In this document: positions 43,928-52,722 of the stretch, one piece after another | How the letters are laid out: the number at the start of each line of letters is the position of its first letter | How positions within the stretch are numbered: position 1 is the stretch's first letter | Assembly (NCBI RefSeq): GCF_015602705.1 | Contig: NZ_CP059081.1 | Span: forward strand, 2,861,702-2,925,701 | DNA length: 64,000 nt | Source: Acinetobacter lwoffii | Lineage (GTDB): Bacteria; Pseudomonadota; Gammaproteobacteria; Pseudomonadales; Moraxellaceae | Direction: 5' to 3' | Notes under the pieces: generated by a model | Database searches by the model: none | What the model saw: only the letters and a program-made list of their open reading frames with translations | Told to the model about the DNA's origin: nothing | Made by a program: the position numbers and the translations under genes

Positions 43928-45229
43928 ATGCAGACAGAGAGTATCTCCCCGAGCTTACAACGCAGTAAACGTTTCGCGACCATCGCCCTGGTGGTCGCCG
44001 TACTGACCTGGTTGGCACTGATGGTGGCAGCCAAACTGCTACCTGAATATGTCTGGCTCATTCATATTCTGATGCTCTCGGCAGAAGCGGGTGTGGTCGG
44101 TGGACTGGCGGACTGGTATGCGATTACCGTGCTGTTTCGTAACCCTTTTGGCAGATTGCCCATTCCCAAGTTTTTACGCGACCATACCGAAATCATTCCA
44201 CGTAATAAGGCTCGTATTGCAGAGTCGATGGGCCGTTTTGTGCAGGAAAATTTTCTTTCTCCGCAAATTGTACAACGCAGTCTGGACAGTACCGACCTGA
44301 GTCTGGCTGCAGGACGCTGGCTGGCCAATCCACAAAATAATGCCCAAGTGACTCAGGTCATTCAGCAAACGGTTCCTAAAATCTTTGAATTTGTCGGACA
44401 GGAACAGATTGCCGGCTTTATCCAAAGCAACAGCGTGCAATGGGTCAAAAATACCCAGATCAATACTCTGGCCAGCGAAATGCTGCATGCCGTTCTGGAC
44501 AATGATTTCCATCAGGATGTGCTACAGCGCGGACTGGATGTGGTGCATGCCTGGATGACCTCGCATCCGGAACAAACCCGCGAGCTGACCCGTAACCTGT
44601 TTAAGGAAATGGGCGTGTGGAAACTGGCCAAAGGCGCCAGCTGGATCGGGATTGACGTGCAGCAACGCAGTATTGATTCCGTGATCGGGCGCGTTGAAGC
44701 CATGCTGGCCGATCCAGATCATCCGTGGCGACTTAAAATTGAGAGCATGGGACATAGCTGGATGTTGCAGCTGGCAGATAATGACAGTGAAGCCAGCCAG
44801 CGTCTGAATGAAACCAAAGATGCCTTACTGGATAGTCCACAGGTACTGAATTTTATCAGCGGTGCCGTGGTGATTTTATGTGATGCAATCAAGGAAGATT
44901 TGCAAAAACCTGATTCGGGTATTGCGGAAAATCTCAGAATTGCCATTCAACAGGTCGGAGAAAATATCATCTCGAATGCTTCGGTTCGTGAGCTGCTGAA
45001 TAAACGTTTGAGCTCTATCGCGGTTGACCTGAGTGACCAGTACAGTGAAAAAGTGATTCGCTTTATCAGCGAGCGTATTCACGAATGGGATTCAAGCGAG
45101 ATGATCGACAAGATTGAAAATGAAGTCGGCGGCGACCTGCATATGATCCGGGTCAATGGGGTCGTGGTCGGTGCCTGTATCGGTCTGGTGCTCGGGATTA
45201 TCCGGGCGGCAGTGGAACATTTAATTTAA
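43928..45229 (+). CDS. DUF445 family membrane protein
   Basis: Inner membrane protein of 433 residues. Two membrane segments lie near the N-terminus (about 19-39 and 43-70), with GVVGGLADWYAITVLFRNPFGRLPIP as the DUF445 hallmark. A long cytoplasmic or periplasmic helical region follows, and a last membrane segment closes the protein (about 409-430). The role is not established; relatives have been linked to envelope functions. Confidence 0.9.
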   Translation: MQTESISPSLQRSKRFATIALVVAVLTWLALMVAAKLLPEYVWLIHILMLSAEAGVVGGLADWYAITVLFRNPFGRLPIPKFLRDHTEIIPRNKARIAESMGRFVQENFLSPQIVQRSLDSTDLSLAAGRWLANPQNNAQVTQVIQQTVPKIFEFVGQEQIAGFIQSNSVQWVKNTQINTLASEMLHAVLDNDFHQDVLQRGLDVVHAWMTSHPEQTRELTRNLFKEMGVWKLAKGASWIGIDVQQRSIDSVIGRVEAMLADPDHPWRLKIESMGHSWMLQLADNDSEASQRLNETKDALLDSPQVLNFISGAVVILCDAIKEDLQKPDSGIAENLRIAIQQVGENIISNASVRELLNKRLSSIAVDLSDQYSEKVIRFISERIHEWDSSEMIDKIENEVGGDLHMIRVNGVVVGACIGLVLGIIRAAVEHLI

Positions 45230-45311
45230 AGATGAGGCTATTCGCCACATATAGCCCCCGCTTTTAAAATGCCCAAAAATTGACTCCAGCCAGATCAAAT
45301 TTAAAGATTGA

Positions 45312-45599
45312 TCACTTTGGTGGCTGGGGGCCGGACATATCCACCAATAACCCAGTGAATTTGCGCACGAAAGGCAATAAGGTCACCACAATCGGAAAGG
45401 CAATCGCCCAGGAAATCATCCAGTTATGAAACCAGAGTGCTATAAATCCATCAATCCAGCCGAGATTACGCAGCATATTGATCATGGAAATAATGCCACT
45501 CATCAGGCAGGACAGGATAAAAGGCACAATAATCAATGCCCATTTTGCAGGAAGTTTAGGAATATGACCGATAATGGTCGGACGTTGTGATGCAGCCAC
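45312..45599 (-). CDS. DUF2798 small membrane protein
   Basis: Protein of 95 residues with two strong membrane segments (about 19-41 and 55-77). The patterns PFILSCLMSGIIS and WFHNWMISWAIAFPIV fit DUF2798, a family of unknown function. It is convergent with the DUF445 gene, and no terminator with a T-run is visible between them. Confidence 0.82.
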   Translation of the reverse strand: MAASQRPTIIGHIPKLPAKWALIIVPFILSCLMSGIISMINMLRNLGWIDGFIALWFHNWMISWAIAFPIVVTLLPFVRKFTGLLVDMSGPQPPK

Positions 45600-45857
45600 G
45601 ACATGCTCTTTTTACTGTTTTCAGATGACTAATATAAGCCAAATTCTATACGGTGGAGTATTGTTTTTTTCATCTGAATCATAGAGCTTAAACTGGTCTT
45701 ATTTTCATGGGATTAATCCGTTGATTTTCCCTTTCTTTAGTCAAAAACTTCTGATGAAGTGATCCTCTACTTTTGATTCCCTAGAAATGCTTTTACCTAA
45801 ACAGCCTGAAATTTGCTATATTTGCTGTTTTTCTGCGATCTCTATTTTCGACTGATT

Positions 45858-47648
45858 ATGAATACGGCAATACAAGCAGCTCTCGATCATGCAGTGCACA
45901 CTTTACAGGCACAAGGCGTACTCCCATCTGACTGGAACAATACAAGTAATTTGACGCGTACCAAAGACCGAAGCCATGGTGACTTTGCGTCGAATATTGC
46001 CATGATCGCGTCGAAAGCTGCGGGTATGAAGCCACGTGATTTAGCGGAAAAAATTCTTGCTGCCCTGCCTGAAGTGGCGGATATCAGCAAGGCAGAAATT
46101 GCCGGTCCTGGTTTTATTAACTTCTTCCTGAATGCCGACCAGCGCTTTGCAGTCCTCGATCAAATCCAGGCACAACAGGCGACTTATGGCCGCACCCAGG
46201 TCAATGCGGATAAACGTATTCAGGTTGAATTCGTGTCTGCCAACCCGACCTCTAGCCTGCACGTAGGTCATGGTCGTGGTGCTGCGTATGGTATGACGGT
46301 TGCGAACTTGCTTGAAGCGACTGGTGCAAAAGTAGATCGCGAATACTATGTCAATGATGCTGGCCGTCAAATGGACATTCTGGCGACTTCGACTTATCTG
46401 CGCTACTTAGAATTAACGGGTCAGGAACTGGTATTCCCGAAAAATGCCTACCAGGGTGACTACGTAAAAGAAATCGCACAAAGCATTATTGACCAGGATG
46501 GCGATGCTTATGTTCGTCCTGTGGCTGACGTGTATAAAGACGTGCCTGAAGATGTACAGTTTGCAGCTGAATTAGATGCTGATGGCAATAAAGTCGTCTT
46601 GTCTGGCGATAAAGAAAAACACATCGATGGTTTGATCTTTAATTCACAAGCGTTAATTGGCACAGGCTACCGCGTATTCTTGCAAGCCGCGCTTAAAGCG
46701 ATTCTGGATGATATTAAAGATGACCTAGGCGAATTTGGTGTAACCTTCAATCAATGGTTCAGCGAAGAATCATTGACAGACAAAATTGAAGAAGCCTTAC
46801 AGACCTTAGATCAGCGTGGTTTCCTGTATGAACTGGATGGCAACATCTGGTTCAAATCCACTGCATTCGGTGATGAAAAAGACCGTGTCGTGAAACGTCG
46901 TAATGGTCAGACCACTTACTTCGCGTCTGACATCGCTTACCACCTGAACAAGTTACAACGTGGCTATACCGATATCATCGATATCTGGGGTTCAGATCAC
47001 CACGGTTATATCGCACGTGTAAAAGCGGCCATTGATGCGCTGGGCTATGACTCGAAAAAATTAACGGTTCTTCTGGTTCAGTTCGTGAGCCTATGGCGTG
47101 GCGGCGAGATGGTACAAATGTCATCCCGTTCAGGCCAGTTCGTGACTTTGCGTGACTTGCGCAAAGAAGTCGGCAACGATGCTGCACGTTTCTACTACGT
47201 AATGCGTAAATCTGAACAACACATCGACTTTGATCTGGACCTGGCTGTATCGCAAAGCAAGGACAATGCCGTGTATTACATCCAGTATGCGCATGCCCGA
47301 ATCTGCCGTATGCTGGAAAAAGCGGCCTCTACAGGCGTGACCTTTGATGCGACGGCAGCACGTAGTCTGGCGGCCCGTCTGGAACTCGATGCTGAAGCCG
47401 AAGTGCTGGCCAAACTGGCGGCATATCCAGAAATTCTGGTACGTGCTGCAAACAGCTATGAACCACATCAAATTGGTAACTATCTGAAAGAGTTGGCAGC
47501 TTTGTTCCACGGCTGGTACAACGACAATAAAGTATTGGGCGATGATGCTGAATTGACTCAGGCACGTTTACTGTTATCGGTAAATGTTCGCCAGGTACTA
47601 CGCAATGGCCTGGAACTTCTAGGTGTGTCTGCGCCTGAGAGCATGTAA
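45858..47648 (+). CDS. argS: Arginyl-tRNA synthetase
   Basis: Class I aminoacyl-tRNA synthetase that charges tRNA-Arg. The 596 residues start at the ATG giving MNTAIQAALDHAV; the frame is open 15 codons upstream without a ribosome site. The HIGH-like motif HVGHGRG is near residue 136, and MSSRSGQFV near 417 occupies the KMSKS position. The C-terminal anticodon-binding DALR domain spans about 470-596. It precedes the SPOR gene in the same direction, as in pseudomonads. Confidence 0.97.
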   Translation: MNTAIQAALDHAVHTLQAQGVLPSDWNNTSNLTRTKDRSHGDFASNIAMIASKAAGMKPRDLAEKILAALPEVADISKAEIAGPGFINFFLNADQRFAVLDQIQAQQATYGRTQVNADKRIQVEFVSANPTSSLHVGHGRGAAYGMTVANLLEATGAKVDREYYVNDAGRQMDILATSTYLRYLELTGQELVFPKNAYQGDYVKEIAQSIIDQDGDAYVRPVADVYKDVPEDVQFAAELDADGNKVVLSGDKEKHIDGLIFNSQALIGTGYRVFLQAALKAILDDIKDDLGEFGVTFNQWFSEESLTDKIEEALQTLDQRGFLYELDGNIWFKSTAFGDEKDRVVKRRNGQTTYFASDIAYHLNKLQRGYTDIIDIWGSDHHGYIARVKAAIDALGYDSKKLTVLLVQFVSLWRGGEMVQMSSRSGQFVTLRDLRKEVGNDAARFYYVMRKSEQHIDFDLDLAVSQSKDNAVYYIQYAHARICRMLEKAASTGVTFDATAARSLAARLELDAEAEVLAKLAAYPEILVRAANSYEPHQIGNYLKELAALFHGWYNDNKVLGDDAELTQARLLLSVNVRQVLRNGLELLGVSAPESM

Positions 47649-47660
47649 GCAAAGCACCGC

Positions 47661-47745
47661 TTTGCATGCTCGCAAGGCGAAAGCTTCGCTTGAGTAAGCA
47701 TGTATAGATTGTTTTGCATGCTCGCAAGACAAAAGCTCTACTCGA
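47661..47745. repeat. Two imperfect 33-bp direct repeats after argS
   Basis: Copies at 47661-47693 and 47713-47745 share about 27 of 33 bases, starting TTTGCATGCTCGCAAG. The first also contains GCGAA-agc-TTCGC, able to form a hairpin. Confidence 0.65.
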
Positions 47746-47777
47746 AGCCACAACGAAAACGGTTGTTGTAGCGATTC

Positions 47778-47812
47778 AAAAATACCTGGCAAATTCTGCC
47801 AGGTATTTGAAA
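47778..47812 (+). terminator. Stem-loop after argS
   Basis: Eleven-bp stem (47780-47790 with 47798-47808). The T-run is modest, and it lies 131 bp after the stop codon, beyond the direct repeats. Confidence 0.55.
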
Positions 47813-47953
47813 AACAGCTCAAGTATAAATCTGGTGTGCAGTTTGATCTAAATAATGACATTTAGATCCGAATCACATAGGATGAAATAATAGTCAGGCA
47901 TTACTGCGGTGATGCCTTTGCTATGAGGCCACCCCATATAGAGGAAATTCCAA

Positions 47954-48568
47954 GTGTTTGGAAAAACGCAACGCGGTGTATCTGAAAGACCGAATAAGCC
48001 TAAAAAGCCACTGATTCCGACCTGGCTCGGCACACTCGTGATCATTTTAATCGTGTTAAGTTTTTTAATGGCACTGATGCTGTGGAAGCCATGGGAACCG
48101 GTTAAGCCTCAAGTGCAGACCAGCTCTGAGCATCTTCAGGAAGAAGATACCAATAAAGACTACCGCTTTTACGATTTGTTGCCACAACAACAAGTGACTC
48201 CGATTCCTGAACAGGCTGTACCAGAAACCAAAAGTCAGAATGCTGTAGTCATTGTAGAAGCGCCTCGACCGGAAGTGCCTGAACCTGTAGCCAATCCCGA
48301 ACCTGGCTTAGAAGCCAGCGAAGCACCAGTTGCAGCTCCGGCCAGCTATATTCTGCAGGTCCGCAGTTTTGATGATCCGGATCAGGCCGATGCGCGCCGC
48401 GCGGAAATTATTCTGAATGGCCTGTCTGCCGATGTGGTCAGAAGCGTAGAAAATGGCAAAGTCTGGTATCGTGTGGTTTCAGGACCTTATGACTCTGCAG
48501 AAGCGGCGATTATCGCGCAGCAAACCTTGCAAAATAGCGGGATTGATTCAATTGTAGTGAAACGATAA
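47954..48568 (+). CDS. SPOR-domain protein (FtsN-like)
   Basis: Bitopic membrane protein of 204 residues. A basic N-terminus is followed by one membrane segment (about 22-43), a Pro/Glu-rich periplasmic linker and a C-terminal SPOR domain (about 128-204, starting SYILQVRSFDDPDQADARR), which binds denuded peptidoglycan at division sites. GTG is the start, with AGAGGA 9 bp upstream; no ATG fits. The argS-SPOR order is shared with pseudomonads, where this gene is taken as ftsN. Confidence 0.87.
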   Translation: MFGKTQRGVSERPNKPKKPLIPTWLGTLVIILIVLSFLMALMLWKPWEPVKPQVQTSSEHLQEEDTNKDYRFYDLLPQQQVTPIPEQAVPETKSQNAVVIVEAPRPEVPEPVANPEPGLEASEAPVAAPASYILQVRSFDDPDQADARRAEIILNGLSADVVRSVENGKVWYRVVSGPYDSAEAAIIAQQTLQNSGIDSIVVKR

Positions 48569-48580
48569 ATTTCTAGAAAT

Positions 48581-48607
48581 AAAAAAAGCGCCTGATGGCG
48601 CTTTTTT
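48581..48607 (+). terminator. Terminator of the SPOR gene
   Basis: Ten-bp stem (48583-48592 with 48597-48606), loop TGAT, T-run on the plus side. Confidence 0.85.
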
Positions 48608-48620
48608 AGTTTTTCAACTC

Positions 48621-48779
48621 CTCCCTTTTTTAAAGGGAGATTGGGAGGGATTAGCTAAAATTAAATTCCCTTTGGAAAACAGGAAGCTCCCACTCCTTCT
48701 AGGAGATGAAACGTATTGCTTTGAATTAAAGCGCAAGAGGCGGAGATTAAATGTTAAATCCCCCTTTGAAAAAGGGGGA
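48621..48779. repeat. Cluster of C-run/G-run hairpin repeats
   Basis: At least two hairpins of the same style: CTCCCTTT/AAAGGGAG (48621-48639) and TCCCCCTTT/AAAGGGGGA (48759-48779), with further CTCCC and GGGAGG fragments between. The second is placed to act as psd terminator on the minus strand. The layout suggests a degenerate intergenic repeat, with a related remnant near 55165-55195. Confidence 0.5.
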
Positions 48780-48801
48780 AGCAACAAGAGGCTTAAAATA
48801 T

Positions 48802-49653
48802 TTAAACTGTATGTCCTAGCGCTTCACCCATATTCACCAGAGAATTGGCCTTGAAGGCTGCATCCCACTGCATTTTATTTTCTTCAAATAAAATCACCGC
48901 AGTTGAACCGAGGTAGAAACGTCCCAGTTCGGCGCCTTTTTCCAGGAACAGATCATGCTGGTTTAACTCGATCCGGCCAGAAGGTTTAACCTTGCCGGTG
49001 GCGACGGTTTCAATACCCGCCACGATCATCGCGCCAACCAGCACCACCGCCATACGGCCGATTTCAGTATCAAACAGGCAGACCATGCGTTCATTGCGGG
49101 CAAACAGGCCCGGAATATTTTCTGCCGTGACCTGATTGACCGAGAACAGCTCGCCCGGTACATACAAGGTTTCAGTTAATGTACCTGCAAATGGCATATG
49201 CACACGGTGATAATCACGTGGCGACAAATACACCGTCGCAAACTCGCCATTTTTGAAAGGTTCAGCCAGTTGCGGATCAGCAATCAGCGCTTCTACAGTA
49301 AATTTTTGACCTTTGGCCTGAAACACATCACCATTTTCAATTTTACCGAGCTGGGAAATCGCACCATCTGCTGGCGAAACAACGCTACTGGCATCTGGAT
49401 CAACCGCGCGGATGCCTTCTTTCAGGGCTCGGGTAAAGAATTCATTAAAAGATTTGAACTTCAGGGCATTGGCCTGTTCAGCAATCGACATATCAATGCC
49501 GTACTGGGCCTTAAAGGCGCTAATCACAGCCGTTTTAATAATCGGGTTTTCGCTGGCAGCAATTTTGCCGACCACGCGAGACAAGCGATGTTGCGGTACT
49601 AATCGTTGAGCTTTAATAAAAAACTGTTGTTTTAAACGTGATGTGATGCTCAA
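48802..49653 (-). CDS. psd: Phosphatidylserine decarboxylase
   Basis: Membrane-associated enzyme that makes phosphatidylethanolamine. The 283-residue proenzyme self-cleaves at the LGST motif ([11 protein letters not shown] near residue 247), where Ser becomes the pyruvoyl cofactor. [17 protein letters not shown] near 91 and the [11 protein letters not shown] segment near 147 are further family motifs. It overlaps the sulfurtransferase gene by 4 bp, so the two are translated in tandem. Confidence 0.96.
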   Translation of the reverse strand: MSITSRLKQQFFIKAQRLVPQHRLSRVVGKIAASENPIIKTAVISAFKAQYGIDMSIAEQANALKFKSFNEFFTRALKEGIRAVDPDASSVVSPADGAISQLGKIENGDVFQAKGQKFTVEALIADPQLAEPFKNGEFATVYLSPRDYHRVHMPFAGTLTETLYVPGELFSVNQVTAENIPGLFARNERMVCLFDTEIGRMAVVLVGAMIVAGIETVATGKVKPSGRIELNQHDLFLEKGAELGRFYLGSTAVILFEENKMQWDAAFKANSLVNMGEALGHTV

Positions 49654-50507
49654 GATGGCACCTCCCCTGTAGCGATTGGACTATTGAGGCGGTTGCCCCA
49701 TTCACTCCACGCACCATCATAGGCTCGAATTTTCCAGCCCAGTAAGCGGCCCAGAATATAGGCCAAACCTGAGCGATGATGGGACTGGCAGTACACCACA
49801 ACCGGCCGATTCAAATCGAAGCCCAGTTGTTCCAGACGCTGCTGAGTACGTGGTAAAGGCTGCAATTTTAAATGATTTTGCCGGTTAAGGGCAGTACTCC
49901 ATTCAAAATGACGTGCTCCCGGAATGTGACCACCGCGTCGCGCTGCCAGACGCAGACCAGTATATTCATCTTCAGTGCGGCAATCCCACAGTTGAACTTC
50001 TTGCTTTTCAACAAGCTGGCGCAATTCATCATACCCAATCTGAAACACGGCTTTTTGTTCGAGATTTACCGGAACTAAATGACTGACCGGGCTAAATATT
50101 TCCTGAGCGGAAGAGGTCGGCAAACCGGCACCAAGCCAGGCATGAATCCCGCCATTCAATAAACTGGTATTTTCAAACCCTAGACAATGCAGATTCCAGA
50201 GTAAACGTCCGGCCCATGCCCCGCCCTCATCATCATAAGCCACCACATGATGCTCAGGCGAAATGTTCAGATAAGCAATCAGCGCCTGCAAGCCGTCGAT
50301 GTCCGGCAATAAGCCCATGCTATGTTCTTCCTGACGAACCAGCAGCTTGGGTTGCAGATGCAGGGCATGCGGAATATGCAGTTGCTCGTATACCGAAGCC
50401 CGGCTGAGGTCAACAATACGAAGCTTTTCATGGCCCAGATAGGGAACTAAATCTTCTGCCTCAATCAGCAGGCCAAAATTAAAGGCTGAAGCGGTCATCG
50501 GTATCAT
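49650..50507 (-). CDS. Two-domain rhodanese-type sulfurtransferase
   Basis: Sulfurtransferase of 285 residues acting on thiosulfate or 3-mercaptopyruvate. Two rhodanese domains are visible (about 15-130 and 155-285). The second has the active-site Cys in [11 protein letters not shown] near 232-242. The loop after Cys (QSHHRS) differs from the CGSGVT loop of mercaptopyruvate enzymes, so substrate is open. Two in-frame ATGs (residues 1 and 4) could start it. It overlaps psd by 4 bp. Confidence 0.88.
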   Translation of the reverse strand: MIPMTASAFNFGLLIEAEDLVPYLGHEKLRIVDLSRASVYEQLHIPHALHLQPKLLVRQEEHSMGLLPDIDGLQALIAYLNISPEHHVVAYDDEGGAWAGRLLWNLHCLGFENTSLLNGGIHAWLGAGLPTSSAQEIFSPVSHLVPVNLEQKAVFQIGYDELRQLVEKQEVQLWDCRTEDEYTGLRLAARRGGHIPGARHFEWSTALNRQNHLKLQPLPRTQQRLEQLGFDLNRPVVVYCQSHHRSGLAYILGRLLGWKIRAYDGAWSEWGNRLNSPIATGEVPS

Positions 50508-50623
50508 GGCTATTCTTGGTCAAATTACCTTGATCTTAGCACAGCTCATTTTTAGCTTTATGCGGTTTCTTTTAAGATGATTAGCAAGAATTTAGATAAG
50601 CTAGCCCACAAAAACCGTCCGGA

Positions 50624-50655
50624 ATAAAAAAACCGCCTCTACAGAGAAGCGGTTC
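50624..50655 (-). terminator. Terminator of pncB
   Basis: AACCGC/GCGGTT stem (50631-50636 with 50649-50654) with extra inner pairs and a seven-T run on the minus side. Confidence 0.75.
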
Positions 50656-50681
50656 TAAAATTGCGCATGTCTGAAATAGAC

Positions 50682-51887
50682 TTAGGCAGGTTCAGTAATC
50701 TCGAAAACCTGACGCAGATAAGCCAGGAAAGTATCATTATCGGTCATGGTTTTGCCCGGACTGTCCGAAATTTTTGCCACTGACTGCCGGTTACATTCCA
50801 CCAGTTTCAGCACGATATTTAAAGGGGTTTGCCCCATATCGTTGGTCAGGTTGGTGCCAATGCCGAAACTGACCTGGAAACGGTCTTTAAAATATTGATG
50901 CAGTTTCCAGGCTTTTTCCAGATTCAGGCCATCACTGAAAGTCAGCATTTTGGTTTTGCTGTCAATTTTCAGCTTTTTATAATGTGCATAGGCCTTGTCG
51001 CCCCACACATAGGGATCGCCACTGTCATGACGCAGGCCGTCAAACAGTTTGGCAAAATACAGGTCGAAATCACGCAGGAAAGCATCCATACCGACCACAT
51101 CGGTCAGGGCAATGCCTAAATCACCACGATATTCTTGTACCCAGGTTTCCAGCGCAGATTTCTGGAAATTACGCAGACGTACATCAAGCGCCTGAAATGC
51201 TTGCAGGAATTCATGCGCCATGGTGCCAATCGGGGTAATGCCCAGTTCCTTGGCCAACAGCACATTACTGGTACCGCGGAATACATGCGGTGCAGCTTTG
51301 TTGAATTCTTCCACCACATGCTTTTGCCATTCGAAACTATAACGGCGACGCGTCCCAAAGTCCGACACCAGAAATGGCGGATCCTGTGGATTTTGCGATG
51401 CATCATATTGTTTCAGTAATTGCGTTTTTGCCTGTAAACGGCGCTCACCTTCAGCCATGACTTCAGGGCTACGAATCCGGCTAAAATACAGTTCATTGAC
51501 AATTGCCAGCACGAAAATTTCAAACATCATCGCCTGAACCATCGGGCCTTCCACTTTAATGTCTAAACGGCCTTCGCTATCGATACTGGCCTGAATGAAA
51601 CGGCGTTTGAGCTGAAACAGTTCCAGATAGTCGACGAAATCACTCTTGATAAAACGCAGGCTTCTTAAGTATTGCAACTCGTCTTCTTTGAAGTTGAGCT
51701 GACACAGCAGATCAAGTTGATGATTGAGATCATCCAGAATATCCGTCAGCGGATAGACCGTGTCTTCCAGATTACGACAACGGAAATGATAGACACTATG
51801 CGTTTGCGGAAACTTGTGTAATACCACTTGCAACATGGTGAATTTGTACAAGTCAGTATCTAACAGAGAACGGATAATTGGAGCCAT
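50682..51887 (-). CDS. pncB: Nicotinate phosphoribosyltransferase
   Basis: Converts nicotinate and PRPP to nicotinate mononucleotide in NAD salvage. The 401 residues include [16 protein letters not shown] at the start, [15 protein letters not shown] near 172, [13 protein letters not shown] near 200, and [14 protein letters not shown] near 291. It works downstream of PncA, encoded 11 kb away at 62545-63174. It appears to be a single-gene unit. Confidence 0.96.
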   Translation of the reverse strand: MAPIIRSLLDTDLYKFTMLQVVLHKFPQTHSVYHFRCRNLEDTVYPLTDILDDLNHQLDLLCQLNFKEDELQYLRSLRFIKSDFVDYLELFQLKRRFIQASIDSEGRLDIKVEGPMVQAMMFEIFVLAIVNELYFSRIRSPEVMAEGERRLQAKTQLLKQYDASQNPQDPPFLVSDFGTRRRYSFEWQKHVVEEFNKAAPHVFRGTSNVLLAKELGITPIGTMAHEFLQAFQALDVRLRNFQKSALETWVQEYRGDLGIALTDVVGMDAFLRDFDLYFAKLFDGLRHDSGDPYVWGDKAYAHYKKLKIDSKTKMLTFSDGLNLEKAWKLHQYFKDRFQVSFGIGTNLTNDMGQTPLNIVLKLVECNRQSVAKISDSPGKTMTDNDTFLAYLRQVFEITEPA

Positions 51888-52005
51888 AATTAAGGAAATA
51901 TCGCTGTGCTTATATCTGCATTAAAGCATAAAAATTCATGCAATATTGCAGGATTTACGTACAGCCGGCTGAAACTGCGACAAAAGTATCAGGCCATAAA
52001 CCGTT

Positions 52006-52536
52006 TTATTTCTGAGGCTGGGCCTGGGTTGTGTCCTGTCCCTGAATGATTTTCTGGAGCTGTTTTTCCTGACCAATCACCCGGGCAAACTCGGCTGTGG
52101 TCTTTTGTCCGCTTTTCTCGGCCTGAGCATCACAGTCGACCTGATGCAGCTGTCTGGCAATGGCAAATTCCATTTTAAACAACGCACCCATCAAGGCAGT
52201 ATTGCCCTTATTGTCTCGGGCGCAGCGGTCAGCGCCGTGTTTAAGCAAGCTCGTTACAATACTCTGATGTCCATAATAGATCGCCATCATCAGTGGTGTA
52301 TAGCCATCACTATTACGCACATCGGCTGGAAAACCGTGCTTTAAAAATTCATTGATCACTTCGTCATTGCCGGTTTTGGCCGCGGCAAAGAACAATGCAA
52401 CCAATTCCTGTTGCGAGTTCATCGGTGTAGTTGCAACACTTTTAACGGAAGACAGATCTTGTGCGCTGCTCAGGTTTGCAAACATGGCACCCAAGGCAAA
52501 AATACTGGCTAAAACTGCATGCTGCATAACTTTCAT
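52006..52536 (-). CDS. Secreted ankyrin-repeat protein paired with catalase
   Basis: Exported protein of 176 residues; signal peptide of about 26 residues ending NLSSAQ. I use the ATG giving MKVMQHAVLA, with GGAG 6 bp upstream. Ankyrin repeats include NGDEVINEFLKHGFPADVRNSDGYTPLMMA-like units (about 57-86, here with TGNDEV) and QSIVTSLLKHGADRCARDNKG. It follows a periplasmic catalase gene, matching the katB-ankB pair of Pseudomonas, where AnkB supports catalase activity. A long hairpin separates them. Confidence 0.87.
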   Translation of the reverse strand: MKVMQHAVLASIFALGAMFANLSSAQDLSSVKSVATTPMNSQQELVALFFAAAKTGNDEVINEFLKHGFPADVRNSDGYTPLMMAIYYGHQSIVTSLLKHGADRCARDNKGNTALMGALFKMEFAIARQLHQVDCDAQAEKSGQKTTAEFARVIGQEKQLQKIIQGQDTTQAQPQK

Positions 52537-52618
52537 GATGGACTCCAACAGAAATCGAGTAGAGACATGAATCGAGTCTGATTCAGTTCAAATGAGAGAA
52601 AATGAGTAAAACCGGGTG

Positions 52619-52666
52619 CCTGTAAAACTCCCCCTAGGGTGCAGGAAAGGTTTGGAGTTTTACAGG
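52619..52666 (-). promoter_or_regulatory. Long intercistronic hairpin between catalase and ankyrin genes
   Basis: Thirteen-bp perfect stem (52619-52631 with 52654-52666) with a 22-nt loop. No T-run follows directly, so it is more likely a stabilising or processing element than a terminator. Confidence 0.5.
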
Positions 52667-52722
52667 ACTTTCTTGAGGTGACGTGCTAGACCCTAGTCAC
52701 CAATTTGTCGGACTAATCCAAA

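Noticed and set aside
48672..48854. 60-codon plus-strand frame in the repeat cluster
   Set aside because: Made of repeat sequence and overlapping the psd 3' end.
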